A stretch of DNA of 64,000 bases from Eggerthella sp. YY7918 (GTDB taxonomy: Bacteria; Actinomycetota; Coriobacteriia; Coriobacteriales; Eggerthellaceae), in NCBI RefSeq assembly GCF_000270285.1, contig NC_015738.1, positions 868,001 through 932,000 of the forward strand, read 5' to 3'. The notes under the pieces are model-generated. The model had not been told where the DNA came from and ran no database searches. It saw only the letters and a list, made by a program, of their open reading frames with translations. This document shows, piece by piece, positions 9,163 through 17,413 of the stretch. Numbering within the stretch: the stretch's first letter is position 1; each line of letters opens with the position of its first letter. Both the position numbers and the translations under genes were made by a program.

Positions 9163-9199
9163 ATAATCATTTGTTGAATAATTCTCTTTTGTTGATTAT
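9163..9199. promoter_or_regulatory. AT-rich divergent promoter with inverted repeat
   Basis: ATAATCA (9163-9169) and TGATTAT (9193-9199) form an inverted repeat, overlapping a direct repeat of TTGTTGA (9171 and 9189). The position between the radical SAM and TetR genes makes it a candidate TetR operator. Confidence 0.4.
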
Positions 9200-9222
9200 A
9201 GTGAGCAGATACGAGGTAGCAA

Positions 9223-9969
9223 TTGCCAGTATGGTGTCAAATGTGGCGTATGCCGCAGAACACGGAAGTTTGGGGCGCATTGGACAACACCTGCAAAAAG
9301 AGCGAGGGGTCGACGCGTACGAAAGCTACCGCTCCTGTGCGCGACAAAACGCGCGATAGACGTTTTGTTCGCACGGAACAGGCTATTCGCGAGGCGTTCC
9401 TTCGCCTGATTGAGGAGCAGGACTTCCATAAGATCACGGTAACAGCCATTGCGCGCGAGGCCGATATCGACCGTAAAACGTTTTATCTTCATTACGAAAC
9501 GGTAGATGCTGTGGCAGATGCCCTAATACGCGAGGAAGCCGAGAGCTTTGTGCGCATGTTGCGCGAAGGGTCGTTCTTCGACGGGGATACGGTGGATGTG
9601 ACGGAGTTGTTCCTGGACCTGAGTGCCCGTCTTGCGCCGGATCTTTTGCGGACGAAGAAGATACACGAACACGTTACAGCAGAAGAGCTGCTCGGGAAGA
9701 TTGAAGCGCCGCTCACCGAGGCGCTCATAGAAGAGGATCGGTTCGATCTGGCGGAGTCGGGACCCTACGTGAGCTATTGCGTATCGTTTTTTATCGCTGG
9801 GCTGTTGGCGGTATATCGGCGTTGGCTTCTCAGCGACTCCGAGATTCCCCTTGAGGATATTTCGGCTGTCGCGAATCTTGCCGCATCTTCCGGTATCAAC
9901 GGACTACGTCAAAGTATCGGCCTTGTCGCCGGTGCCACAACGCAACATCCCGCTACCGAAGGCGAATAA
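9223..9969 (+). CDS. TetR/AcrR-family transcriptional regulator
   Basis: An N-terminal extension of about 45 residues precedes a classical TetR DNA-binding domain: RTEQAIREAFLRLIEEQDFHK in two pieces, then the helix-turn-helix ITVTAIAREADIDRKTFYLHY and the start of the ligand-binding helices. The C-terminal domain is helical and of ordinary length. The start is uncertain. TTG 9223 has an AGG site 6 nt upstream; ATG 9241 or 9250 are alternatives. It is divergent from the radical SAM gene, its likely target. Its stop is 5 bp upstream of the left 48-bp repeat of the adjacent cassette. Confidence 0.88.
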   Translation: MPVWCQMWRMPQNTEVWGALDNTCKKSEGSTRTKATAPVRDKTRDRRFVRTEQAIREAFLRLIEEQDFHKITVTAIAREADIDRKTFYLHYETVDAVADALIREEAESFVRMLREGSFFDGDTVDVTELFLDLSARLAPDLLRTKKIHEHVTAEELLGKIEAPLTEALIEEDRFDLAESGPYVSYCVSFFIAGLLAVYRRWLLSDSEIPLEDISAVANLAASSGINGLRQSIGLVAGATTQHPATEGE

Positions 9970-9974
9970 TAGGC

Positions 9975-10022
9975 TTCTCGGTTGTTCAGCAAAAAGAGCA
10001 AAAGACGATGGCAAAACAAGAG
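9975..10022. repeat. Left 48-bp direct repeat bounding a 4.3-kb cassette
   Basis: This 48-bp segment recurs at 14278-14325 with a single mismatch (g/a at 9989). The sequences just outside both copies are unrelated. It lies 5 bp after the TetR stop codon. Confidence 0.85.
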
Positions 10023-10213
10023 CATCGGAAGCAGGCTGCGAGATTAAAGCTAGTTGGTTACAAGAGTCTGTTGAAATATGCGTCGTTGAGCGTCCTACTC
10101 CAAAGATACTTCACGGTCTAATCCATTGAGACTAGCAGCATGAATAGTTAATCCTATATTGTTAAAAGAGTATTGAGCTATCTCAGCTACAAGTTCACTG
10201 CACCCTCGTATTC

Positions 10214-10243
10214 TTGCACACGGTGCACTTCCAGATCTTTATA
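10214..10243 (+). promoter_or_regulatory. Probable promoter/operator in the 330-bp gap 9970-10299
   Basis: TTGCAC (10214-10219) and TTTATA (10238-10243), 18 bp apart, precede the LuxR gene. A palindrome TGCACACGGTGCA overlaps the -35 element and could be an operator. The rest of the gap is AT-rich and, apart from the 48-bp repeat, shows no gene. Confidence 0.4.
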
Positions 10244-10299
10244 TGTGGCATCGCGAGAGAACAATCATTGTAATCATTAATCAAGGGGGGATTGATCTT

Positions 10300-11781
10300 A
10301 TGGTTGCGAATGAAGTAAAAGGCGATAAGGGAAAAGAAAAACTAGAAGGGCGTAAAGCGATACGCCTTGGCTCTAGAAAAATGCTGCTTGTTACCGTTGG
10401 TCTTGGTTTCTATTTGGCGTGGCTCATGATTAGTATTACTCCCACAATTTACGATGGATTGGTGGGTCAAACTCTCAATATTTTAAACAATACTGAATTT
10501 ATTGGACGTATATTGAGCATAGTGCCACTTGTGTTTCTAGCTGCTTTTAATTTTAAGCAAACATTCTCCGTCAATGTGTTTATGGTCGTTCTTGGCGTTG
10601 TGATCAGCGTCTGTACTCTGACTCTCTATGTCATGGGTGTTCTTGCAATCAAGCAAAATGAACCAATTACGGAGTGTATTGCCGCAATGGGCATGGGATT
10701 CTCAATATGTATTGCAGTGGTGTGGGGAAAATCCTTTTGCCAGCTAGATGAAGTAGCGGCCTTGCGTTGTGTGGCTGGAGCGCATCTTCTTGCCTTCGCT
10801 TTGACCTTGTTTGGTAGCGTCTTGCCAGGAGTCTTTTCGGCTCTGCTCCACATTATTGTTATTCTCGGGTCAGCTGTTGTGTATGTCGTTCAAAGCAGAA
10901 TCGAAGTCGAACAAGATTCTGTAAAGCCTACTAAAACAGGTGCCTTGCCCAAATTCTATAAAGTGAAAATAATGTTTGGCATTTCAGCGTTTGCTCTTAT
11001 CATGCAATATCTTTTTAGTATGTCTGAAGGAAAAAGTAACTCGCCCAATGAAGTTCTTTGGATTATAGCGGGTGTAATTGTTTGCCTGATCTTTCTTCTA
11101 TTTTCATGTTTGCTTGGCAAAGAGATTAGAACCATGAATCTCTCAAAATTTGTTCTTCCCTTGTTCGTGCTCGGAGAGTTCTTCATATTCTCTTTTGATT
11201 TCGAACAAAGCCCCATTGAGGTTTTTGCAATGGGCTGCGCTTGGGTTTACTTCAGAATTTTCTATTTCATGGCATGGCGGGCTGTTGCAATAAAAGGGGG
11301 ACGATCGGCTATACGAGTATTTGCTTTAGGGGAAGCATTGATCGTGATTGCCGGTATGCTCAGTACTGCATATGCCTTCGTTGCCGAGAGGTGGCTCAAT
11401 GAGTTCACTACTATGTTTGCCATATGCCTATTTGCGATCATTGCATCGCAAATCTGTTTTGCCAACGAAAGTGGGTTGAAGGGTCAACGACTTGTAGTGC
11501 TTGATGGAACCAATGATGCTCTCTATGAGGCGTGTGCTGAGTCGGTCGCGCAAGAATATGGTTTGTCGCGCCAAGAACGCATTATTGCGACTATGCTCAT
11601 AAAAGGATATGAGAACGAGGATATTCAAAACGAATTGGTTATTGCCTACAACACGCTCCGTACCCATCTGCGCAATATGTATAGAAAAACAGGAGTTCAT
11701 AGCCGTCAAGAGTTGGTCGTCTTACTTAAATCACCCCTGATGGCGGATGATAATCTAAGTAATCCAAACATACTGCACTAG
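10300..11781 (+). CDS. Membrane LuxR-type transcriptional regulator
   Basis: The 493-aa product has about twelve hydrophobic segments (residues 25-410), followed by a C-terminal LuxR/FixJ helix-turn-helix at about 425-485 (LSRQERIIATMLIKGYENE, then NTLRTHLRNMYRKTGVHSR). This architecture, a transporter-like sensor joined to LuxR HTH, is common in Eggerthellaceae next to catabolic or respiratory genes. The ATG at 10300 follows AAGGGGGG; an upstream in-frame ATG at 10243 lacks such a site. It lies inside the repeat-bounded cassette, 111 bp before the flavin reductase gene it probably controls. Ligand unknown. Confidence 0.88.
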   Translation: MVANEVKGDKGKEKLEGRKAIRLGSRKMLLVTVGLGFYLAWLMISITPTIYDGLVGQTLNILNNTEFIGRILSIVPLVFLAAFNFKQTFSVNVFMVVLGVVISVCTLTLYVMGVLAIKQNEPITECIAAMGMGFSICIAVVWGKSFCQLDEVAALRCVAGAHLLAFALTLFGSVLPGVFSALLHIIVILGSAVVYVVQSRIEVEQDSVKPTKTGALPKFYKVKIMFGISAFALIMQYLFSMSEGKSNSPNEVLWIIAGVIVCLIFLLFSCLLGKEIRTMNLSKFVLPLFVLGEFFIFSFDFEQSPIEVFAMGCAWVYFRIFYFMAWRAVAIKGGRSAIRVFALGEALIVIAGMLSTAYAFVAERWLNEFTTMFAICLFAIIASQICFANESGLKGQRLVVLDGTNDALYEACAESVAQEYGLSRQERIIATMLIKGYENEDIQNELVIAYNTLRTHLRNMYRKTGVHSRQELVVLLKSPLMADDNLSNPNILH

Positions 11782-11892
11782 TACTTCATTCTTACACTGA
11801 GACATAGCTTTTGCCCAGTTCTTTCGACGCTAAAGTAAATTGCAGCAGCGTTCAGCTGTCATGCATGTTCCTATGATGACGAAAGAGAGGGA

Positions 11893-13368
11893 ATGATGGG
11901 AAAGAACATTGAACGGCGTCAGTTTCTTCGCATAGCAGCAGGGGCCGCTATCGCCACTGGCGCGAGTGCAGCTTTGGTGGGGTGTGGAACAGGTGGCGGA
12001 AAGGGTGGATCGAGCGGATCAGATTCCGAGCAAGTTCTTGGATGGACCGAGATAAACTTTGAGCATGATGTCGATGTTTGTGTTGTAGGCGCTGGCGGAT
12101 CAGGTCTTCCTGCGGCCTACAATGCCGCTACAGCGGGATGTAATACGCTTTGTATCGAAAAGCAATCAACGTATGGTGGAGATGCGGCTAATTCGGCCAA
12201 TACTTGGTGGGTGCCGTATGCATCTGTTACTGCGGATTTACGTCCAGGGGAAGAGTCCCCTTTGCAGGACCAAATCGATAGCGTTGACAAATCCTATGAG
12301 CCCGGTACAGAACTCAATGCATTAAACAAAAAGTGGTATGAGTACGTCGATAAATGGATGAGTATCTTAACTTACGACATGAACGCTCAATGGCAAGAGT
12401 CGGTTCCTTGCGTCTATAAAGGGTGCTATTGGCCTGAGGGCGGAATTGGACAAGGTCAAAAGTTTTGGGCGAACGTTCAGCAGCATGTGGAAAGTGCTGG
12501 AGTTAAATTCGTTTACAACATGAAAGCGGATACTTTTATTGTAAACGCAGAAGGAAACGTTGTCGGTTTACGTTGCTATGACACCGCAAATGAACGCTGG
12601 GTCGATATTAAATCAAAAGCTTTTATACTCGCTACCGGGGGTTTTGCTGCAAATCAAGATATGGTTGCCGAGTACTATCCCGAACTTGTTACCGTTGGCT
12701 GTGTTACCACCGAGGCGATGGGTGAAGGTATTCAGCTTGGTCAGTCAGTGGGAGGTAGTTTGCTTGGAATGAGTGGCGAGGTTAATTGCAATCCTCATCT
12801 TGAGTGCATCCATGTGTCTCAGTCGATCGGCCGCTCTATAAGCATTTTGCCAAATGGGCATCGTTTCCATAATGAGTCTCGCGTTCATATGGGGCCCACT
12901 AATTGTATAGCCGCCGGATTTTGGGAATGGTGGGTCATTTTTGATGATGACATCCTTAATGGCCCCAGTGCGCTCAATGTGGAAAAGACCGAGCAATATA
13001 GGGTAACCGGCAATACGGTTGAAGAGCTGGCTGCGGCCATGAATATGCCGGCTTCGGTTGTGCAAATAGGGTTTGATGAGTACAACGCGGTTTGTGATGC
13101 TGGTGTTGACGAAGCTTTTGGTCGTACATTTAAACTGGAAAAGCTTGAACCGCCTTACTACGCAATGAAGCTCAGTCCGCGTCGCTATAAGACCGCAGGT
13201 GGTCTTCGCGTTGACGTGTCTGGACAGGTGCTCAATGAAAGCGGAGACCCTGTAGCGGGGATTTTTGCATGCGGCTGCACGGGGGGAACAACCGACATTC
13301 CTCCTGCGGGAGCTTCGGGTCTAATCGCAGGTGAAGGTGCTGCAGCCTATGTGAAATCGTTGTCCTGA
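11893..13368 (+). CDS. Tat-exported FAD-dependent reductase (fumarate/urocanate reductase-like)
   Basis: The 491-aa product starts with a Tat signal (ERRQFLR, 7-13) and a lipobox-like LVGC (28-31), so it is probably exported folded and lipid-anchored. A FAD-binding Rossmann motif VVGAGGSGLPAAYNAA follows at about 66-80. The C-terminal FAD contact (TAGGLRVD ... GIFACGCTGG ... PPAGASGLIAGEGAA) is typical of the FccA/UrdA/FrdA flavoprotein family. There is no haem or FMN domain in the chain; electrons must come from the cytochrome encoded 37 bp downstream. The acceptor (fumarate, urocanate, a cinnamate-like enoate or other) cannot be told. ATG at 11893 or 11896; a GAGAGGGA site precedes both. 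Confidence 0.88.
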   Translation: MMGKNIERRQFLRIAAGAAIATGASAALVGCGTGGGKGGSSGSDSEQVLGWTEINFEHDVDVCVVGAGGSGLPAAYNAATAGCNTLCIEKQSTYGGDAANSANTWWVPYASVTADLRPGEESPLQDQIDSVDKSYEPGTELNALNKKWYEYVDKWMSILTYDMNAQWQESVPCVYKGCYWPEGGIGQGQKFWANVQQHVESAGVKFVYNMKADTFIVNAEGNVVGLRCYDTANERWVDIKSKAFILATGGFAANQDMVAEYYPELVTVGCVTTEAMGEGIQLGQSVGGSLLGMSGEVNCNPHLECIHVSQSIGRSISILPNGHRFHNESRVHMGPTNCIAAGFWEWWVIFDDDILNGPSALNVEKTEQYRVTGNTVEELAAAMNMPASVVQIGFDEYNAVCDAGVDEAFGRTFKLEKLEPPYYAMKLSPRRYKTAGGLRVDVSGQVLNESGDPVAGIFACGCTGGTTDIPPAGASGLIAGEGAAAYVKSLS

Positions 13369-13405
13369 GTAAGCGGAATTAGCTTTTAGCGAAAGGAGGC
13401 GAATT

Positions 13406-14029
13406 GTGACTGTAGAAAAACCATACTCTGATATCCCAAATGAAGGCGAACAAGAGCCTCTTTTGAAGAAAGACAAAAAGTCTCAGAAAAAAGATTTAAA
13501 GCACTCGCATAAAAAATTATTTGCTGGTGTAGGAGTTTTGGCTGTAATTCTTGCGGTGGCGGGAGCAGGTTTTTGGGTCTGGCACGAACAGCCCAGTTTC
13601 TGTGACGCATTATGTCATTATCCGATGAATACCTATGTTGATAACTATTCAGAGGGCGATGGTATGGCGAGGATACATGCTGAAGCGGGAGTTACTTGTC
13701 TTGAGTGCCATCCTGCGTCTATCTCTCAACAGGTCAGCGAAGCATTTACATGGGTGACGGGCGATTTTAAAAATGAGTTGGATATGATCGAATACGACAA
13801 TGCAACTTGTTTGACATGTCATATTTCGATGGAGTTTCAAGCATCGAAAACCGATATGCTTGAAAAGAACCCTCACGCTGATGCTCACCAGGTACTTCAA
13901 TGTACCGATTGTCACCGATCGCACCGCGATCAAAACGACTACTGCGCACAGTGCCATGATAATGGGGATATGCGGATGCTAACATTTCCTCCCGAAGGGC
14001 ATGAGTTGATAGACGAGCCGAAAGAATAA
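13406..14029 (+). CDS. NapC/NirT-like membrane-anchored pentahaem cytochrome c
   Basis: The 207-aa product has a basic N-terminus, one membrane anchor (about 38-60) and five haem motifs: CDALCH (66-71, a CX3CH type), CLECH (98-102), CLTCH (135-139), CTDCH (166-170) and CAQCH (180-184). It would take electrons from menaquinol and pass them to the exported flavin reductase encoded upstream. A perfect AAAGGAGG site selects the GTG at 13406 as start. The first haem motif with three intervening residues is unusual. The gene ends the cassette operon and is followed by a hairpin. Confidence 0.9.
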   Translation: MTVEKPYSDIPNEGEQEPLLKKDKKSQKKDLKHSHKKLFAGVGVLAVILAVAGAGFWVWHEQPSFCDALCHYPMNTYVDNYSEGDGMARIHAEAGVTCLECHPASISQQVSEAFTWVTGDFKNELDMIEYDNATCLTCHISMEFQASKTDMLEKNPHADAHQVLQCTDCHRSHRDQNDYCAQCHDNGDMRMLTFPPEGHELIDEPKE

Positions 14030-14054
14030 TATTTTCTTACGTCCCCCTCCCTTA

Positions 14055-14088
14055 ATACGAGGGGCTGTCTGAAGACGGTCCCTCGTAT
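14055..14088 (+). terminator. Hairpin after the cytochrome gene
   Basis: ATACGAGGG / CCCTCGTAT with an inner GTCT/AGAC pairing. Only a weak T-rich tail follows. The remaining bases to 14277 show no convincing gene. Confidence 0.6.
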
Positions 14089-14277
14089 CTATGAATATCT
14101 ATTCCATTGAAGATGAGCAATACGAGTGAGTCGAACTACTAGTGCTTTTAGTGCTACGGCGGAATACCAACTGAAAATAGTTGCTCTATGCGTACTGTTC
14201 ACAGCTGGAATCTCAAGAATGGATTATGCCGGTACTCTTTCCGGCGCTGAATGGCAAGATTGGGGTTTCATGATGCG

Positions 14278-14325
14278 TTCTCGGTTGTTCAACAAAAAGA
14301 GCAAAAGACGATGGCAAAACAAGAG
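14278..14325. repeat. Right 48-bp direct repeat bounding the cassette
   Basis: This copy matches 9975-10022 at 47 of 48 positions in the same orientation. It ends 13 bp before the putative promoter of the riboswitch transcript. Confidence 0.85.
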
Positions 14326-14338
14326 TGTGAGAAGAGGG

Positions 14339-14366
14339 TTGTTTTCTCGTGTGATATGAGTATGAT
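14339..14366 (+). promoter_or_regulatory. Promoter of the riboswitch/surface protein transcript
   Basis: TTGTTT (14339-14344) and TATGAT (14361-14366) are 16 bp apart. Initiation would fall at the 5' edge of the aptamer, so the exact start needs confirmation. Confidence 0.5.
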
Positions 14367-14369
14367 ATC

Positions 14370-14514
14370 GGCTACGGGCAAACCCGTCGAAAGACGGTGA
14401 CGCAAAGCTAAAGGGCCTTCGCCGCGTGCGGCATGGCAGCCAGTTGCAAAGAACGAGTGAGGGACTGTACTCAGTTCCGGCTGTTTTGCGCGCTGGCCGG
14501 CAAGGGAGTACGGT
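14370..14514 (+). promoter_or_regulatory. Cyclic-di-GMP-I (GEMM-I) riboswitch with SD-sequestering platform
   Basis: The aptamer shows the conserved GEMM-I parts in order: GGGCAAACC, P2 stem CCGTC-GAAA-GACGG with its GAAA tetraloop, the joining segment GACGCAAAGC, and a P3 arm ending near GGCAGCC (to about 14447). Downstream, ACTGTACTC (14464-14472) can pair over 9 bp with GAGTACGGT (14506-14514), with an inner CCGGC/GCCGG stem (14477-14481 / 14496-14500). That hairpin would cover the Shine-Dalgarno AAGGGAG and abut the ATG at 14515, which suggests translational control of the surface protein by c-di-GMP. Whether binding turns the gene on or off cannot be read from sequence. Confidence 0.88.
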
Positions 14515-17325
14515 ATGAACGCGAAACGATCATTCTTAGTCGGCACGTTTGCAGTCCTTCTTGTCTGTGCTCTGTTGAGCGTTCCGATTTTTTCCTACGC
14601 AACTGACGAGGTGGCTCTTACGTCTCCTGCCGTAAGCGAGGAGGAGCTACTGACTCCTTCCATTGAAGAGCCGACGCTCAGCGAAAACGGTGATGCCTCC
14701 AATAGTATTGACAAGTCGACTGAATCTGCAGGTGATTCGACCGATCTCGGAGCTGATTTGTCGCCCGACTCATATGCCGATTCTGCAACCCCCCCCCTCG
14801 CTTCTGAGCCTTCTTCTAAAAATGCTCCATCCATGAGGAGCGCTTCTGCTTCCTCTGACGAATCAGCCAAGACAACCGCGGAATCTCCCATCACGCTGGA
14901 GGGTTCGACCCTGTATGCGAACGGCACTTCTATTGTCATCAAGAAAGACACCGATGGTAAGGCGTATGTGTTCGATGCCGCTGGCACGACGAAGCTTGAT
15001 GAGAGTCCGCTTGGCTCAAGCCTTGTTGTGTATGGCGGCGGCAAAAAGACCGCGGTTGAAGGCAATACGAGCATCACTATTGATGGTGTGTACGTCATGC
15101 GCGTGTACGGCGGTGGGTATAACGCACCGGTTTCTGGAAGTACGCAGGTAACCATTAAGAACGTGAACACGGGCACGGTATATGGCGGCGGTTATTCTGA
15201 CGGTACCGGAAATGCCGACGTGGCCGGCAATGCAACGGTAACATTGGGCGGTTCGGGAACAAAAACCGCAGTTCATGGTGGAGGATATGCTGAAAGCTCA
15301 AAGGGAAATGCTTCGGCAAATGTTGTAGGTTCTGTCGTAGTGCAGTGCGAGGATTTTTACCATCAGAGAGGCAGCTCGGTCTACGGCGGTGGGTCCGCAA
15401 CGTCTTCGAATGAGTTCAATGCAAGTGCGACAGTGGGTTCGGTGAGCGTGAGCGGCTCTGGCCCGACGTATTCCATACGTGGCGGCGGCTATGCGACGGC
15501 AACGAATGCCGGTTCTGCCTGTGCCGATGTGCTTGGTCCTATCACTTTGCAGATGAGCGACGCCGACATTCGCGAGGTGTACAGTGGCGGGTATGCGAGC
15601 GGCGCAAACGCTTCTGCTACGGCAGCCTCGGTGAATACGACTCTCACCAAGACCGAGGTAATGATACTTTACGGCGGCGGCACGGCAAGCGGCGGCGTGG
15701 CTGATGTGTCTGGGCAAGTGAATGTTGTCATCGATTCGAGTCCCAACCTTTATGGTTATACCTATGGCGGCGGGGAAGCTTCATCGGGTGGTAGCGCCGA
15801 TGTGGCGGCTACGGCGATAACCATTCGCAATTCCAATGCACCTATCGAAGAGCAAAAAGGTTCGGCGGTTGCCCAAGCGATATACCTTGGCGGTGATACG
15901 TCGGGGGCGGGATCTCATGCCAATATTAGTGATGCAGCTACGCTTACCATCGAGGGCGGCACTATGGCGGGCAATATTTACGGCGGTGGATCGGTTTCTG
16001 GCGGCGCGTCCGGAACGGTTGGTTCAAGCAGTATTAGTATCAACGGAACAGCCGGTTCGGACTACAGCGGCGACAAAGGCTATCTGAGTGTTTTTGCGGC
16101 GGGCGAAACCGACGGAGCAAACCCTGCGCTTGCCCAGAGTTCTGCTTCGGTTGCGCTCAACAACACAACGGTTGAGCATGTGTGGGGTGCCGTGACGGCA
16201 AATGGTTCCCCGACGGCCCCTGATGCCTTCGTTTCCGTGTGCATGGATAACGCTACGGCATCGACTATTGCCTGCGTGGATGAGATCGACACCAACGCAA
16301 CTGTCGAATTGCAAGCGTTTTTGTGGAAGGCCGACGAAACGCCTACGATGGTGACGACGCGCGGTCTCAAGGCGGGCGATGCGGCTATTGCGTGTGCCGA
16401 TACCGATTCGGCGGCAAACTGGTTTGCTCTTCGCAACGGGGCGTTTGACTACATTCAAGACGAGAACGGCAAGTCTGTTTGGAAAATTGCCGAGCGTCAT
16501 GCTTCTGCTGGTGTGGAGAATGTTGGTGGCGGCGAAAGCGCACCGACTGTTTCGGTTCCGGAAGAAGCCGATCTTGCCGACAGCGTCATGACTGAGGGCG
16601 ATAAGCAGGCGCTCCAAGCGGGAAGCACGGTTAAGATTATTCTGCAGGTTGCCCCCAAGGCTCCTGAGGAGCTTGACGAGCAAACGCAAAGCGCCGTGAC
16701 GGAGATAGAGGAAAAAAGCAATATTACGGTTGCCACCTATCTTGATATTGAACTTTTGAAGGTGATCGACGGCACACAAGAAACCATCACTGACACGCCA
16801 AAACCTGTGCGACTGACCTTTGCCATTCCTGCGGAGTATCTTGTCGACGGGGTCGATCGTACGTTTTCCGTGGTGCGAACACATCAAAATCCTGATGGCT
16901 CCCTTACGTCCGAGGTTCTGCCGGATTTGGACGACGATCCTGCAACGGTAACCATCGAAACTGATAAGTTCTCGGTGTATGCGCTTGCCTATGCCGATTC
17001 CTCTGCCATCATTCCTCCCACTCATCCAACCGATCCTGGGAATAGCGGCAATCCCTCTGGCGGATCGAACGGATCGGGAAATGGTAATATTCCTGTAGCG
17101 AACGATCCGGGCAGTAACAACCCAACGAAACTTCCAGGGGTTAATGACCCTGCGCAGAACACCAAGGCTCCTTCGACACTTTCGCGTGGCATGTTGTATT
17201 CCAAGACCGGAGACAACGGAGCCGCCCTCGCTCATCTTTACGGCGGCATTGCGTTAGCTGCTGGAATTACCGCGTGTGCTGCGCTCCTGCGTCTGCATGC
17301 CCGTCGTACGCGACAGCGCTCGTAA
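14515..17325 (+). CDS. Large secreted repeat-rich surface protein (putative adhesin)
   Basis: The 936-aa product has a Sec signal peptide (1-31, ending SYA), then an acidic Ser/Thr-rich stretch to about 120. A Gly-rich repeat region (about 150-500) repeats the pattern VYGGGY/IYGGGS with intervening Ala/Asp/Val strands, consistent with a beta-helix. A non-repetitive domain at about 680-820 (ADLADSVMTEGDKQALQAG onward) resembles a domain common in Gram-positive wall proteins. A Pro/Gly/Asn-rich spacer follows, then SKTGD, a hydrophobic segment and a basic tail (RLHARRTRQRS). This is the layout of a sortase signal, though the usual LPxTG is not seen. It is preceded by a c-di-GMP riboswitch, so a role in attachment or biofilm is inferred. 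A C9 tract lies early in the ORF. Confidence 0.85.
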   Translation: MNAKRSFLVGTFAVLLVCALLSVPIFSYATDEVALTSPAVSEEELLTPSIEEPTLSENGDASNSIDKSTESAGDSTDLGADLSPDSYADSATPPLASEPSSKNAPSMRSASASSDESAKTTAESPITLEGSTLYANGTSIVIKKDTDGKAYVFDAAGTTKLDESPLGSSLVVYGGGKKTAVEGNTSITIDGVYVMRVYGGGYNAPVSGSTQVTIKNVNTGTVYGGGYSDGTGNADVAGNATVTLGGSGTKTAVHGGGYAESSKGNASANVVGSVVVQCEDFYHQRGSSVYGGGSATSSNEFNASATVGSVSVSGSGPTYSIRGGGYATATNAGSACADVLGPITLQMSDADIREVYSGGYASGANASATAASVNTTLTKTEVMILYGGGTASGGVADVSGQVNVVIDSSPNLYGYTYGGGEASSGGSADVAATAITIRNSNAPIEEQKGSAVAQAIYLGGDTSGAGSHANISDAATLTIEGGTMAGNIYGGGSVSGGASGTVGSSSISINGTAGSDYSGDKGYLSVFAAGETDGANPALAQSSASVALNNTTVEHVWGAVTANGSPTAPDAFVSVCMDNATASTIACVDEIDTNATVELQAFLWKADETPTMVTTRGLKAGDAAIACADTDSAANWFALRNGAFDYIQDENGKSVWKIAERHASAGVENVGGGESAPTVSVPEEADLADSVMTEGDKQALQAGSTVKIILQVAPKAPEELDEQTQSAVTEIEEKSNITVATYLDIELLKVIDGTQETITDTPKPVRLTFAIPAEYLVDGVDRTFSVVRTHQNPDGSLTSEVLPDLDDDPATVTIETDKFSVYALAYADSSAIIPPTHPTDPGNSGNPSGGSNGSGNGNIPVANDPGSNNPTKLPGVNDPAQNTKAPSTLSRGMLYSKTGDNGAALAHLYGGIALAAGITACAALLRLHARRTRQRS
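14789..14797 (+). repeat. C9 homopolymer tract inside the surface protein gene
   Basis: Nine consecutive C residues encode Thr-Pro-Pro-Leu at about codons 92-95. Loss or gain of one C would shift the frame and truncate the product before its repeat domain. In this assembly the frame is intact. Confidence 0.9.
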
Positions 17326-17347
17326 CGCGCACGGGAGTCTTCACCGG

Positions 17348-17394
17348 AAAGCACACAGGCGTATACGCTTCATCGGCTTGCCTGTGTGCTTTTG
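17348..17394 (+). terminator. Intrinsic terminator after the surface protein
   Basis: AAAGCACACAGGC / GCCTGTGTGCTTT, 13 bp, with a 19-nt loop and a following TTTTGG. Confidence 0.8.
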
Positions 17395-17413
17395 GTTGCT
17401 TCGGTGGGGTGGT

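Noticed and set aside
10008-10121. Short frame beginning inside the left 48-bp repeat (MAKQE...)
   Set aside because: The same first five codons occur in the right copy but then diverge and stop; no ribosome site and no shared protein beyond the repeat.
14126-14359. 77-codon open frame between the cytochrome gene and the riboswitch
   Set aside because: It runs through the 48-bp repeat and the promoter, has a GTG start without a ribosome site, and no recognisable motif.
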